Below are positions 35,976 through 46,396 of a stretch of 64,000 nt of DNA, one piece after another. This DNA is from Streptacidiphilus albus JL83 (GTDB lineage Bacteria > Actinomycetota > Actinomycetes > Streptomycetales > Streptomycetaceae). The stretch covers positions 9,851,094 to 9,915,093 of the forward strand of contig NZ_JQML01000001.1 of assembly GCF_000744705.1 (NCBI RefSeq). Reading direction: 5' to 3'. Under the pieces are notes generated by a model that searched no databases, had not been told where the DNA came from, and saw only the letters and a list, made by a program, of their open reading frames with translations. Each line of letters opens with the position of its first letter. Within the stretch, counting starts at the first letter, position 1. The translations under genes and the position numbers were made by a program.

Positions 35976-36625
35976 GCCGGGTCATCGACCACAGCACCAT
36001 TGCCTCGTGGACCTCGGGCAGGGTCTCGTAGTCGCGCACCAGGCGACGCGAGCGCATCAGCCAGCTCAGGGTTCGCTCCACTACCCAGCGTCTCGGAAGA
36101 ACCACGAAGCCCTTCGTGTCATCGGACCGTTTGATGATCTGCAGGGTGAGCTGCAGCTTCTCCTTCGCCCAGTCGACCAGGCGGCCCGTGTAGCCGCCAT
36201 CGGCCCAGACCAGCACGATGCGGTGGAAGCGGGTCCGTACCCGTTCCAGCAGTGGCATTGCGGCATCGCGGTCGGTCACGTTCGCCGCGGTGACCATCAC
36301 GGCCAGCAGCAGGCCCAGGCAGTCCACCACGATGTGCCGCTTGCGGCCGTTGATCTTCTTGCCCGCGTCGTAGCCGCGGCTTGCGGCCGGGACGGTGGCG
36401 TCGCCCTTGACCGACTGCGAGTCGATGATCGCGGCGGTCGGCTGCGGGTCGCGTCCGGCGTCCTCGCGGACCCAGCCGCGTAGCCGGTTATGCAGTTCGC
36501 TCAGCAGGCCCTTGATCCGCCAGCGCTTCGCGAAGGCGTAGACGCGGTCCCAGAGGGGGAAGTCCGCGGGCATCGCCCGCCAGGTGATGCCGCCCGCGAC
36601 CAGGTAGCGCACGGCGTCGATCATC

Positions 36626-38367
36626 CAATGCCACGAAGTTAAGGCTTCGGTGGTGGCGTCAAGGTGTCAGGAAGGGTGATCTTGTACGTGTTCGGCGCGG
36701 TGCGGATGAGCCGGCCGTTGCGGGCCCAGTAGCAGAGTTGTGCGGTGAAGCCCTTGAGTCGGTGTCCTGTGGTCGCGAGGCCGAGGCGCTGTGCGATGTC
36801 GCGGGTGTGCATGGCTTGGTTGGCGTTCGCGGCCAGGATTTGGCAGACCTGGCCCCAGCGTCCGGAGAGGGTCGGGCTCAAGTCCTGCGCGCTTGGCAGG
36901 GTGGGTGGGTGCACGGTGATCTCGATAGCAGTGATCCGGGTGCTGTCGCGTGGGCGTCCGTCGCGGTTCCAGACGGCGTATCGGGAGGTTCCGCACTTGA
37001 CGATGCGGGCGGACAGCCGCATCCGGCGTTTGGGAAGCAGTGCGCGCAGGACATGAGCGCCGATGTATCCGACCAGGTCGGGGCGGCTGCCGGGGCCTGC
37101 GGCCGCGGTCGTCCCGACGAGGCTGACGATCGTGTCGCGGGCGGCCTCCAGGGCGACGGTGAAGCCGGCCCGGTCGGGATCGCAGCCGGGCATCGTCTCC
37201 ACTGCGGTCACCATCACCGAGCGCAGGGCCTGATAGAGGGTGAGTAGTCCCCACATCTCCTGGCTGAGGCCCACCGGGTCCTTCGACCGCAGAACCCGGC
37301 CCTTGAGCAGGGTATGACGTAGCGCCAGGTAGGTGATCTCGATCTCCCAGCGTTCGTGGTAGAGACGCACCAGGTGGTCGGCTGGATCGGTGCGGTGGTC
37401 TTTGAGCGTGGTCAGCAGGCGGTAGGTCCCGCCGAAGTCGCCGCTGTCGGCAGTCCGGGATCGGATCTCGGCTTCGATCACCCGCAGCCTGAGACCACCG
37501 ATCCGGGTGAGATAGGAACCGTCGGGCAGCAGCGCCAGTACCGGTGGTCGCCGGGTGCTGGTCGCGCGAATCAGGAACTCCGCTCCCTGAGCCGTGATAT
37601 CAGCGAGCAGTTCGTTGCTGTCGAAGGCGCGGTCCGCGAGCAAGAGCATGTCCGTGGTCAGGTGGCCGACGAGGTCGTGGGCGTAGTCGGTCTCGCCTTT
37701 CGAGGCGGAGCCGAAGACGGCGGCGATCAGGCCTCGAGTGCCGGTTTCGCACAGGGTCATGAGCATCAGCCGGGGGTAGCCCGCTGGGCCGTGGCGGCGC
37801 TGGGTGCGGCCGAGCCAGGACCGGTTGCGCTCGTGGTCGGGGACGTTCAGGCTTCCGCATCCGTCGAAGGCGACCGTGCGCCATCGGCGGTATCGCACTC
37901 CAGGCGTGGACGGCTGGGCCAGCGGGCCGGCCAGGACGTCGAACAGCCGCTTGAGCGGAGCCACGCCGACCCGCCGGCGCAGATCACGAAGCGCCTTCTC
38001 AGAGGGATGCGGCGTCCGGGCGTCCAGTCCGGACGTGAGTTTGCCCCACACCAGTCCGGTGCCCAGATGCTCGAACAGCCCAAGCGCGAGCACCAGGTAC
38101 ACCCCGACACGAGACGGGAGGCTCCGCAGCCGATGCTCGCGAGCCCCCGTCTCGTCCAGTACCGCGTCCACCAACTCGGGTGGGATGACCTGCGTCAACT
38201 CACCGATATGACCAGGCGCGAACACGTCGGTCCCGCCCGTGACAGACTTGGCCACTGGGCCTCTGCTCTCTTTGGAAGATCTTGGTCGATCCCCTGGATA
38301 GCAGAGGCTCCTCCCATGTCTCGTCCCCCCTTGACGCCACCACCGAAGCCTTAACTTCGTGGCATTG
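36626..38367 (-). mobile_element. IS4-family element inside IS5-like copy A (1,742 bp)
   Basis: Perfect 39-bp terminal inverted repeats (outer bases caatgccacgaagttaag) at 36626-36664 and 38329-38367, and a 10-bp target duplication gtcgatcatc at 36616-36625 and 38368-38377. The transposase runs leftward. In copy B the same element sits at the same target in the other orientation. Confidence 0.92.
36639..38255 (-). CDS. IS4-family transposase (copy A)
   Basis: 538 residues with an IS4 N-terminal domain (G-H-I-G-E-L-T-Q-V-I-P-P-E-L-V) and DDE core: D in V-A-F-D-G-C-G-S, D in L-L-A-D-R-A-F-D, and E in the YREK-like Y-H-E-R-W-E-I-E-I-T-Y. GTG start at 38255. Its sequence is the same as copy B and it looks active, which could explain mobility of the inner unit. 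Confidence 0.93.
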   Translation of the reverse strand: MAKSVTGGTDVFAPGHIGELTQVIPPELVDAVLDETGAREHRLRSLPSRVGVYLVLALGLFEHLGTGLVWGKLTSGLDARTPHPSEKALRDLRRRVGVAPLKRLFDVLAGPLAQPSTPGVRYRRWRTVAFDGCGSLNVPDHERNRSWLGRTQRRHGPAGYPRLMLMTLCETGTRGLIAAVFGSASKGETDYAHDLVGHLTTDMLLLADRAFDSNELLADITAQGAEFLIRATSTRRPPVLALLPDGSYLTRIGGLRLRVIEAEIRSRTADSGDFGGTYRLLTTLKDHRTDPADHLVRLYHERWEIEITYLALRHTLLKGRVLRSKDPVGLSQEMWGLLTLYQALRSVMVTAVETMPGCDPDRAGFTVALEAARDTIVSLVGTTAAAGPGSRPDLVGYIGAHVLRALLPKRRMRLSARIVKCGTSRYAVWNRDGRPRDSTRITAIEITVHPPTLPSAQDLSPTLSGRWGQVCQILAANANQAMHTRDIAQRLGLATTGHRLKGFTAQLCYWARNGRLIRTAPNTYKITLPDTLTPPPKP

Positions 38368-38748
38368 GTCGATCATCTGCCGGTGGCAGTAGCCCTCCGG
38401 CTGTCCGCCCCGGCCCTCCAGCCATGGCGGCACCGGCATGGCGTCGCGCACCACCGCCCACTCCGCGTCGGTCATGTCGGAGGGATACCTCGGCCTCCTG
38501 TGCGGATGATCCCCGGCGTTCCCGAACCGGTGCGCGAGGCAATCACACGTTGGAGCAGCCGAGTTGGACTTCGCCAGCGTGGAATCGGCAGACTGCAGCA
38601 CAGGGCCTCCTGTGTGCTCGAAGGGCGTCAACAACCCTGAGCTGCGCAGGAGGCCCTGTCTTTATGCACACCACGGCAAAGGATCAGCCGACCGAGTGCA
38701 GCCACTCGAACCCATGCTCACCATGATCGATAGAGCAACGGCTTCTCA

Positions 38749-39353
38749 ACGAAGCCGAACCGGGCCGCCATCACCGCCCGGGAGTGGTCGTCCAGGAACG
38801 CGAACAGGATCGTCTTGCGCCCGGCGACCAGCGGTCCGTGCAATGCGTCACCGACCCACAGCTCGTTCGGGCGCGAGGCCTCGAACCGGCCGAAGACCTC
38901 CTTCGGCCGGTCCTGGCCGAGCTGGTCCAGGCCCAGGCGCACGAAGTGCCGCTGCAAGGTGCGCTCCGAGGGCGCCCACCCCGAGTGCGCCCGCAGCACC
39001 CGCGCGACCTGCACCGCCGTGCGCCCGGGGTTCTCCCGCTTCAAGCCCGCCGCCAACTCCAGCACCTCGGCCGGCGTCCTGGCCGCGACCCGCATCGCGT
39101 TCGGGACCAGCGCCTCGAAGCCGCCCACCCGCCAGGAGCGGATCCACCGGTCCAAGGTGCCCCGCGCCACCTGCACCGGCTCCCCGTCCAGGCCGACATG
39201 GGTCAACGCGGCGATCTCGCGCACCAGCACTCCGCGCTGCTTGGCCGACAGCGCCGGGTCCAGCGCGTCCTGGACCACCCCGTAACGGAACAGACCCACC
39301 AGGCGGGCCCGCTCCGCGCGCTTGCGCATCTCTTCCTCGTACTGCGATGCCAC
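38749..39353 (-). pseudogene. transposon DDE integrase, N-terminal part
   Basis: From GTG 39353 (or 39359), with AAGGGGAGG upstream. Paired helix-turn-helix domains (T-H-V-G-L-D-G-E-P-V-Q-V-A-R-G-T-L-D-R-W and S-E-R-T-L-Q-R-H-F) are followed by the start of the rve core with the first catalytic Asp in W-V-G-D-A-L-H-G-P. The frame then enters the IS5-like element. It is the same gene as 34461-35301. Confidence 0.9.
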
Positions 39354-39449
39354 CGGCACCGACCTCCCCTTGAGCACCAAGCCGGGCCGGCGACCGAAGG
39401 CGGCCGCCAGTCCCGGCCCACCACCCTCGCCCGCCCCACCGGCCCCGCA

Positions 39450-40058
39450 TCAGGGGCGACTCGCGTTGATCGACGATCTTGGCCAGCCCGGTGCCAGCAG
39501 CCGCCCGCCCGACAACGCCGACGCCACCTGCCACGGCGACAAGGCGACCATCTCCGGCCACCTGGCGGTGACCGCGCCCGCCGCAGCAAGCACCGCCGCG
39601 ACCCCGTCCGCGAACAGCGCGCCCCTCGGATCGGGCAGCACCGGATCCGAAGGCGCGACCTGCACCAACAGCACTGTGAACACCTCACGCACCACCCCGG
39701 CCCGGCCGGCGAACCGGCGCAACCAGCCCCGCACCGTCTGATCGGGAAGCCCCAGCCCGGCCGCGATCACCCGATGCCCGCTCCCAGCCGCCCGCGCCAC
39801 CAGCGCCGCCCCGATCACCACCGCCGCGTCAGCACGCCGAAGCAGCACCGTGACCGGCAGCAACACATGCGTAGCCCCGCACTGCGGGCAGCGCGACCGA
39901 CGCGGCCTCAACTCCAGCCGCAGCCCCCGCAGATCCCGCACCGACCGCCGCCCGGACCAACCCCACGGACGCAGCCCCGCACCGCACCCCGGACACGCGA
40001 TCCGGCCCGCCGACAACCGCATCTCGACCCGAACCGGCGATACCTCTACCGTGACCAC
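39450..40058 (-). CDS. zinc-ribbon + HTH protein of the transposon (DUF6431-like)
   Basis: 202 residues. A first C-x2-C (I-A-C-P-G-C-G-A) and a second (S-R-C-P-Q-C-G-A-T-H) form a zinc ribbon at residues 20-65. An HTH follows (H-R-V-I-A-A-G-L-G-L-P-D-Q-T-V-R-G-W). Proteins of this shape often precede integrase/ATPase pairs in actinomycete elements, so it is likely a transposition or regulatory DNA-binding factor. It is the first gene of the leftward operon, 96 bases before the integrase gene. Confidence 0.78.
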   Translation of the reverse strand: MVTVEVSPVRVEMRLSAGRIACPGCGAGLRPWGWSGRRSVRDLRGLRLELRPRRSRCPQCGATHVLLPVTVLLRRADAAVVIGAALVARAAGSGHRVIAAGLGLPDQTVRGWLRRFAGRAGVVREVFTVLLVQVAPSDPVLPDPRGALFADGVAAVLAAAGAVTARWPEMVALSPWQVASALSGGRLLAPGWPRSSINASRP

Positions 40059-40988
40059 AGCGCCTCCGAGCGCGATGCGGCCCTCCCGGACTACTCGGCC
40101 AAGAGATCACCGGGAGGGCCGCGCCCATGTTCAACCATGAGCACGCTGTCGCCGCACACGACGAAGGGCAACCCCCCCGGGCTGCCCTCTCCCACATCAC
40201 CACGACCCTGACGCGAACCCGCTCACCCATCACCACAACGAACGTCGCTCAACAGCTGTGCCAGGTGACGGGGATCAACCGCTCCACCTACTACGCATGG
40301 CTGGCCGCACGGCCGGCGGCAGCCGAGCGGCAGCGTGCCGAGGACGACCTGGTCGACGAGATCCGCGCGATCCACGCCGGGTCGCGCGGTGCGTACGGTG
40401 TTCCGCGCGTGCATGCCGCGCTGCGCAGGGCAGGGCGCGGGATCAACCGGAAGAAGGTCGAGAGGCTCATGCGTGAGCGCGACATCCGCGGCATCACCCG
40501 CCGCAGGCGCCGCCACCTGACCCAGCAGGACACCAAAGCCGCCCCGGCCCCCGACCTGGTCGGCCGTGACTTCACTGCCGGCCGGCCCGGAACGAAGCCC
40601 GTCGGTGACATCACCTATCTGCCGACCATCGAGGGCTGGTGGTACCCGGCGACCGTCATCGACCTGGCCACACGCGAGGTGATCGGGTACGCGATGGCCG
40701 AACACCACCGCGCCGAGCTGGTCACCGACGCCCTGCGCATGGCTGCCGGTCGCGGCCAGTTGCAGCCCGGCTGCATCATGCACTCCGACCGCGGCAGCGA
40801 GTACACAAGCGGCGAATTCCGTTCAGTGATAAGGGAGTTGGGCCTGAGGCAGAGCATGGGACGAACCGGTATATGCTACGATAACGCCGCAGCCGAGAGC
40901 TTCTTCGGACTGCTGAAGGCGGAGATCGGCACCACTGTCTGGGACAGTCACGAGGCAGCCCGCGCCGACGTCTTCCGCTTCATCGAGG

Positions 40989-42810
40989 GACCCTGTTGCC
41001 CAATTGGGTGAACCTGAGGCGATCTGCCCGCTGGGGGCGACCTGGGCCGTGAGACTGCGGTTGGCGGTCTGATCCAGTTGTGGCGCATCGTTCGGCCGCA
41101 GGACGGGGTGGCGTGGTGTCGATGGGGCTGGGGTCAGGGGCAGAGGTTCCGCAGGTGACACGGCAGGTGGCTATCGCCGCTTTCCCCAAGGGCTGCCTGG
41201 CCATGCGGGTCCGGGACGAGCTTGGCCCACTGTTCGCCGACGAGGTGTTCAGGTCCGCCTTTGGAGTCCGGGGCCGTCCCGGTATCTCGCCGGGGCAGCT
41301 GGCCCTGGTCTGCGTCCTGCAGTTCGCCGAGAACCTGACCGACCGCCAAGCCGCGCATGCGGCGCGGGCAAGGATCGACTGGAAGTACCTGTTGGGCAGC
41401 GAGCTGTCGGACCCAGGGTTCGACTTCACCGTGCTGACTGGGTTCCGCGACCGCCTCTTGGCGCGCGGGATGGAGGAGACGGTCCTGGACCTTCTGTTGC
41501 GGCGATTGGTGGAGCTGGGATTGGTCGCCCCCGGGGGGCGGCAGCGCACCGACTCCACACATGTCCTGTCCGCAGTACGGGACTTGAACCGTCTTGAGTT
41601 TGTCGGAGAGACGCTCCGAGCGACCCTGGAGGCGATCGCGGTCGCCGCCCCGGCATGGCTGCGGACGTGGATGGACCCGTCCTGGCAGCAGCGCTATCGC
41701 GCGCGGGTGGACGCCTATCGGTTGCCCGGCGCGCAGGACGAGAGGGACGAGTTGGCGCGGCAGATCGCCATTGACGGATACCGGCTGCTCAAGGCAGTCT
41801 TCACACCTGCAGCGCCGGGCTGGCTGCGGGAGGTCCCCGCTGTCGCCGTCCTGCGGACGGTGTGGATGCAGCAGTTCAGCCGCACCGTGACTGACGGGAT
41901 CGAGGAGGTGGCATGGCGGGGCAAGGAGGACTGCCCGCCCAGCAGAGTCAGGGTCACCTCGCCCTACGATGTGGATTCCCGCTATGCCGTCAAGCGCGGA
42001 TCCGGCTGGGACGGTTACAAGGTCCACTTCAGCGAGACCTGCGACGACCCTGCTGAGGTCGGGCGTCCGCACGTGATCACCCACGTCGTCACCACCGATG
42101 CCACAGTCCACGACGCGGCGGTCGTCGGGCAGATCCACGATCGCCTTGGCGACAAGGGCTTGCTACCGTCCGAGCACCTCCTGGACTCCGGTTACATCTC
42201 CGCCGAACTGCTGTTGACGTCGCCGGTGGAACGCGGTGTCGAAGTTGTCGGTCCGGTCAGGCCCAACAGCACCCGCCAGGCCGTCCAGGCCGCCGGCTAC
42301 GGCAAGACGTCCTTCAGTATCGACTGGGATGCCCGGCAGGCGACATGTCCGAGCGGGGCCAACAGCAGGTACTGGACTGAGGGTTACGACCACAGCGGCC
42401 GCCTCGCAGTCCGGATCCGCTTCGCCACCCAGACGTGCGCGCCCTGCCCGGTGCGCGATCAGTGCACCCGCTCAACCCGATACGGTCGGCAACTCACTGT
42501 CCGCCCCCAGGACCAAGACATCCTCCTCGAACGCGTCCGGGCCGAGCAGGACACCGACGAGTGGAGAGCCCGCTACGCCGCCCGCGCCGGAGTCGAGGGC
42601 ACCATCCATCAGGCCGTTGCTACCACCGGAGCCCGCCGCACCCGCTACGCCAGCCTGCCGAAGACACGCCTGGCCCACATCTTCATGGCCGCCGCCATCA
42701 ACCTGATTCGACTCGACGCTTGGTGGAACGGAACTCCACTCGCACCGACGCGCACTTCCCACCTCGCAGCCCTCGACCTCGCCGCGTGAGATCAATTGGG
42801 CAACAGGGTC
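40989..42810 (+). mobile_element. IS1182-family element 1, inserted in IS3-A copy 2
   Basis: Inverted repeats gaccctgttgcccaattg at 40989-41006 and the complement at 42793-42810. The intact IS3-A sequence (…catcgag gtcgag…) is split without a clean target duplication; one and two extra bases lie at the two junctions. Confidence 0.88.
41122..42789 (+). CDS. IS1182-family transposase 1
   Basis: 555 residues from ATG 41122 (GTG 41116 is also possible). N-terminal domain F-P-K-G-C-L-A-M-R-V-R-D-E-L-G, L-Q-F-A-E-N-L-T-D-R-Q-A-A; DDE core with T-D-S-T-H-V (Asp), H-L-L-D-S-G-Y (Asp), and the Glu in R-A-G-V-E-G-T-I-H-Q. A Cys-rich segment C-A-P-C-P-V-R-D-Q-C precedes the Glu. The loop after Y-K-V-H-F-S-E-T-C-D-D is short here, in contrast to element 2. 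Apparently intact. Confidence 0.92.
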   Translation: MGLGSGAEVPQVTRQVAIAAFPKGCLAMRVRDELGPLFADEVFRSAFGVRGRPGISPGQLALVCVLQFAENLTDRQAAHAARARIDWKYLLGSELSDPGFDFTVLTGFRDRLLARGMEETVLDLLLRRLVELGLVAPGGRQRTDSTHVLSAVRDLNRLEFVGETLRATLEAIAVAAPAWLRTWMDPSWQQRYRARVDAYRLPGAQDERDELARQIAIDGYRLLKAVFTPAAPGWLREVPAVAVLRTVWMQQFSRTVTDGIEEVAWRGKEDCPPSRVRVTSPYDVDSRYAVKRGSGWDGYKVHFSETCDDPAEVGRPHVITHVVTTDATVHDAAVVGQIHDRLGDKGLLPSEHLLDSGYISAELLLTSPVERGVEVVGPVRPNSTRQAVQAAGYGKTSFSIDWDARQATCPSGANSRYWTEGYDHSGRLAVRIRFATQTCAPCPVRDQCTRSTRYGRQLTVRPQDQDILLERVRAEQDTDEWRARYAARAGVEGTIHQAVATTGARRTRYASLPKTRLAHIFMAAAINLIRLDAWWNGTPLAPTRTSHLAALDLAA

Positions 42811-42950
42811 ATGTCGAGTACAACCGCACCAGGCTCCGCAAACACCCCGAGTTCGGGTACATCACCCCACTCGAAACCCGAGCCAGGTTGCGCCAAGACT
42901 TCACCCCCGCAGCGCAAGCACACGCTGTCCAAGATCAGGGGGGAACTTCA

Positions 42951-44165
42951 TCCCGGGTCAAGGGCTCCGCGATCACGCGACCGCGAGACCTGCCGATCGG
43001 CGAGCGGGGCCTGGAGCTGGTGTGGCGCAAGCGGCGCTGGTACTGCCGCGAGCCGCTGTGCGCGGCGAAGTCGTTCACCGAGCAGGTCCGCCAGGTCCCG
43101 GCCCGGGCGCGCATCACCCGGCGTTTACGCGATGCGGCCGGTCAGCGGGTGTGCGACGCCGGGTCCACGGTCATTCAGGCCGCCCGTGACCTGCACCTTT
43201 CCTGGCCCACCATGATGGAGGCCTTCCGCACCGTCGGGACCGAGGTGATGACGGCCGCGCTGGAGCCGGTCGCGGTGCTGGGCATCGACGAGACCCGGCG
43301 CGGGCGCACGCAGTGGCGGCAGAACCCGGACACCGGCCGCTGGGAGCCGGTCGCGAACCAGTGGCACACCGGCTTCGTCGACGCCTTCGGTGTCCAGGGC
43401 CTGCTCGGCCAGGTCGAGGGACGCGCCCCCAGCGACGTCCTAGCCTGGCTCAACACCACCCCGCTCCAGTGGCGCAAGCAGATCCGCTACGTCGCCATCG
43501 ACATGTCCACCAGCTACCGCGCCGCCGTCCGCACCGGCCTGCCCCACGCCACAGTGGTCGTCGACCACTTCCACGTGGTCCAGCTCGCGAACAAGATGCT
43601 CAACACCGTCCGGCGTCGCACCACCGCCAGCCTGCGCGGCAGGCGCGGGACGGCCACCGACCCCGAGTGGAAGGCCCGACGCCGCCTCCTGCGCAATCGC
43701 GAAGACCTCACCGACCAGCAGTTCGCCGCCATGTGGAACGCACTCATCGACGCCGGCACCATCGGCATGACCCTGCTGACCGCCTGGATCGCCAAGGAAC
43801 GCCTGCGGAACCTGCTCGCCACCGCCCGCACCGGCGCCGACTTCCACCGCATCGGCCACCTGCGGTGGAAGTTCCTGACCTGGTGCGCGGACTCCGGGAT
43901 CCCCGAGGTCCGCCAACTCGCCACCACCGTCGACCGCTGGTGGCCCGAGATCGCCGCGTTCATCGCCACCGGTCACAGCAACGCCAAGAGCGAGGGAGTC
44001 AACCGCGTGATCAAACTCGTCGCCCGGGCCGCCCACGGCTTCCGCAACCCCGCCAACCAACGTTTACGCACACGCTGCGCCACCACCCGCCGAGCCCGCG
44101 GACACCTCAACCCCACCCTGAATCCCCAGGGTTCGGAGCAGACCGGTGATCGGATACTGCGTTGA
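42951..44165 (+). pseudogene. ISL3-family transposase, 5'-truncated
   Basis: The frame starts at the IS3-A end with S-S-R-V-K-G-S-A-I-T-R-P-R-D-L-P and runs about 400 codons. The N-terminal zinc finger is gone. Catalytic motifs remain: G-I-D-E-T-R-R-G, V-V-V-D-H-F-H-V-V-Q-L, S-N-A-K-S-E-G-V-N-R. The last residues overlap the start region of the GNAT gene. Confidence 0.88.
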
Positions 44166-44188
44166 CCCTCAACGGGTGTCATGGTTCG

Positions 44189-44677
44189 ATGGCGTTCGTG
44201 CAGATCGTCGCCATGACCCAGGAGCACGCGGCAGACATCGTCACCTGGCGGTATGCGGAGCCGTACGAACGCTACGACCTCATTGCTGCCGATCCCGGGT
44301 TCCTCACCGACCCTGCCAACGGCTACGTCGCCCTCGTCGACGGTGGGGTGCTCATCGGATACCGGTCGTTCGGTGTGGAAGGACGGGTACCCGGCGGCTC
44401 CTACGACGACTCCGCGCTGGACACGGGCGGTGGCCTGCGGCCCGTGTTGACAGGACTGGGGCACGGCCTTGGCCGGCAGGCGATCGCCGCCGGCCTGGCG
44501 TACGGATACGAGCGCTTCCAGCCCGCGGCCTTCCGGGTGACTGTGGCCAGCTTCAACACGCGAGCACGCAAGGTCGTGGAATCACTCGGGTTCGTCCATG
44601 TAGCCACGTTCAACGCTACGACCGACGGCAGCAGCTTCGACATCCTCACCTGTCAGCAGTCCCTGGACCGACGGTAG
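44189..44677 (+). CDS. GNAT-family N-acetyltransferase
   Basis: 162 residues from ATG 44189. The acetyl-CoA motif A region reads L-G-H-G-L-G-R-Q-A-I-A-A-G-L near residue 95, followed by F-R-V-T-V-A-S-F-N and the motif B part V-V-E-S-L-G-F-V-H-V. N-terminal W-R-Y-A-E-P-Y-E-R-Y is typical of small-molecule acetyltransferases. Substrate unknown. It is a lone gene between IS fragments, and its original promoter may have been replaced by the ISL3 end. Confidence 0.85.
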   Translation: MAFVQIVAMTQEHAADIVTWRYAEPYERYDLIAADPGFLTDPANGYVALVDGGVLIGYRSFGVEGRVPGGSYDDSALDTGGGLRPVLTGLGHGLGRQAIAAGLAYGYERFQPAAFRVTVASFNTRARKVVESLGFVHVATFNATTDGSSFDILTCQQSLDRR

Positions 44678-44764
44678 CGCCAACGCCCGCGTCGTACACA
44701 GGAATCAGCGCTCACCCGGCGTGACGGCCTCCAGTTCCTCATGGACACCACCCCCGCCAAGTTC

Positions 44765-45197
44765 GAAGACCCATCAAGGTGGAGCGGCTGACTGACGCGT
44801 CGAGTGCCCCGGCCAGCCGGGATCCGGCTCTGCCCGCGAGCATCAGGGCGATGGCCTGCAGGTTCGCGTGCAGGCGGGCGCTGCGGCGGCCGTGGCGGAA
44901 GGTCAGTCCGGCGACTTGTTCGACGAAGGTTGTGCGCGGGCACCCGGTCGTCGCGCAGCGGAAGCGACGGACCTGAAGCCGCAGGGCCACGCGTCGGCCG
45001 CCCACCGCCGCGTCGGCGAGCCGGCGCTCGTATCCGCTGTGGACCCGGTTCGACCTCGCGCCGCAGGCCGGGCAGGTCGCCTCGGGATCACAGGCGCGTG
45101 CGACCACCCGCACCTCGTCCTCGACGAGTGCGATGTCCTGCACCAGCAGGCCGTCCAGCCCAGGGAACAGCACGGCCCCCACGATCACGTCGTCCAT
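44765..45197 (-). pseudogene. ISL3-family transposase, N-terminal fragment
   Basis: M-D-D-V-I-V-G-A-V-L-F-P-G-L, the zinc finger C-P-A-C … C-A-T-T-G-C, F-V-E-Q-V-A-G-L, and G-R-A-G-S-R-L-A are the first ~145 residues of an ISL3 transposase. The frame degenerates after S-R-S-T-L. It points away from the ISL3 C-terminal piece at 45266, so the two are head-to-head remnants. Confidence 0.82.
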
Positions 45198-45265
45198 GGC
45201 CGCCGATCCTGGCACCGACAGGGGCTCCCCGTCCGACGAGGACCGAAAGTGATCACAACAGGTTG

Positions 45266-45442
45266 CAGTCGTTCGTGTTGGGGTTCAGGGCTGATCTGGC
45301 GGCGGTGACGGCGGGGTTGACGTTGTCGTTCAGCTCGGGCGCGGTGGAGGGGCAGGTGAACCGGATCAAGATGCTGAAGCGACAGATGTTCGGCCGGGCC
45401 GGCCTGGACCTCCTGCGCAAGCGGATCCTCCTCGCTCGCTGA
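45266..45442 (+). pseudogene. ISL3-family transposase, C-terminal fragment
   Basis: About 58 codons ending F-S-S-G-A-V-E-G-Q-V-N-R-I-K-M-L-K-R-Q-M, the ISL3 C-terminus with its catalytic Glu. Its strand is opposite to the N-terminal fragment beside it, so an inversion or two separate insertions occurred. Confidence 0.8.
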
Positions 45443-45658
45443 CTCGCGTGCCGGATGCTCCGCGACGGTGACCCTCTGTCAGCCCTGCACCAAAAGTGAT
45501 CCAGAACCAGACTTCAGCCGCCGCCGACAAGCTCATCGGCCGCAGTTGAGAGGCCGCTGGTTCTCTGGGGGTGGAGACCTGTGCTGGGCAATTCAGTGCA
45601 GCTCGGCAGCAGTTTCGACAACGCTATCCGGTGCAACAGGTGTGGTGCTATCGCTCTT

Positions 45659-46396
45659 TCAGGTGATCGTCTGCGCGCGGCGGGCGTCGGCCACCAGCTG
45701 ATCAGGCAGATCGGGGGCGGCGCATGCGTGGTTGATCAGCAGGTTTCGGTAGGCGTCGTTCGGTAGCTGCGGCGCCACCTCGATGAGTTCGCGCAGCGCG
45801 GCCGGTGAGCCGGTGAGACGTGTGCGGTAGGCAGCCCCGGCAGCGCGAAGTGCGAGGTCGGTCGGCTCGTGCTCCAGTCCCCGATCGATCAGCTGGATCG
45901 CACTGCTGAAGTCACCCTGCTCGACCCGCACGTCGGCCAGGTCGAGATACAGCGACCAGTTGTCCGGTTCCAAGGCAAGGGCGCGCTCGAACGCTGCCAC
46001 CGTCTGATCGGGATCACCCAGTTTGCGCCATGTGCCCGCTCGCACGACTTCGGTCAGCATGATGGGCTCGACGGAGTCGGCCCGGTCGCAGAGGGCGAAG
46101 GATGCGTCAGCGAGACCGCACGCCCGCAGTAGGATCGCCATCTTGGCCAGCGCCTCCGGCTGCGGGTCTCGGTTAGAGACCGTCTCGATGGCGCGGACCC
46201 ACGGTTGGAACCGAGTCCGCATGCTTTCGGTGTCCAGGTCGTGACCACGATCCATGGTCCGCATGGCGGCCTCGGCAAGCGCCTCCGCACTCACCGCACT
46301 GAGAAAGCGTTCATCGCCAAACCAGGGGGCTTCGGCCCATGCGATGTCGGGTCGCACACCTGTGACCGATCCGATTGCCAGCGCCGCGCCGTCCAT
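45659..46396 (-). CDS. TPR-repeat protein, 5' region separated by IS5-like copy B
   Basis: 245 residues from ATG 46396. Two clear TPR units in the middle: D-P-D-Q-T-V-A-A-F-E-R-A-L-A-L-E-P-D-N and Q-G-D-F-S-S-A-I-Q-L-I-D-R-G-L-E. The IS5-like copy B begins 8 bases upstream of the start. On its far side (49854-49865) is a GGGGAGG-like sequence that could have been this gene's ribosome site. The gene is probably silenced or driven by the IS. Function unknown; TPR proteins bind partners. Confidence 0.75.
   Translation of the reverse strand: MDGAALAIGSVTGVRPDIAWAEAPWFGDERFLSAVSAEALAEAAMRTMDRGHDLDTESMRTRFQPWVRAIETVSNRDPQPEALAKMAILLRACGLADASFALCDRADSVEPIMLTEVVRAGTWRKLGDPDQTVAAFERALALEPDNWSLYLDLADVRVEQGDFSSAIQLIDRGLEHEPTDLALRAAGAAYRTRLTGSPAALRELIEVAPQLPNDAYRNLLINHACAAPDLPDQLVADARRAQTIT

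Larger units (their letters stand above)
35941..38475 (-). pseudogene. IS5-like transposase copy A, split by the inner IS4
   Basis: The N-terminal part is 38368-38475 (M-T-D-A-E-W-A-V-V-R-D-A-M-P, W-L-E-G-R-G-G) and the C-terminal part 35941-36625. Removing the IS4 plus one 10-bp repeat joins R-Q-M-I-D to A-V-R-Y-L-V-A-G-G. The C-part has the DDE motifs: I-D-S-Q-S-V-K-G, W-A-D-G-G-Y-T-G, R-R-W-V-V-E-R-T-L-S-W. The protein would be about 260 residues. Because copy B is broken identically, an intact source must exist or have existed elsewhere. Confidence 0.88.
35302..38745. mobile_element. IS5-like element copy A with an inner IS4 (3,444 bp)
   Basis: Terminal inverted repeats begin gaagccgttg at 35302 and end caacggcttc at 38745, flanked by a 3-bp duplication tca (35299-35301, 38746-38748), fitting the TNA targets of IS5-group elements. 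It carries an accessory gene (+), a transposase (-) and the inner IS4 at 36626-38367. Copy B at 46407-49850 has the same ends and the same duplication, 11,105 bp away. Confidence 0.92.

Noticed and set aside
40127..40254. Extra N-terminal residues on IS3-A OrfB at 40127
   Set aside because: They come from the transposon end; the true OrfB continuation begins at the target duplication at 40255.
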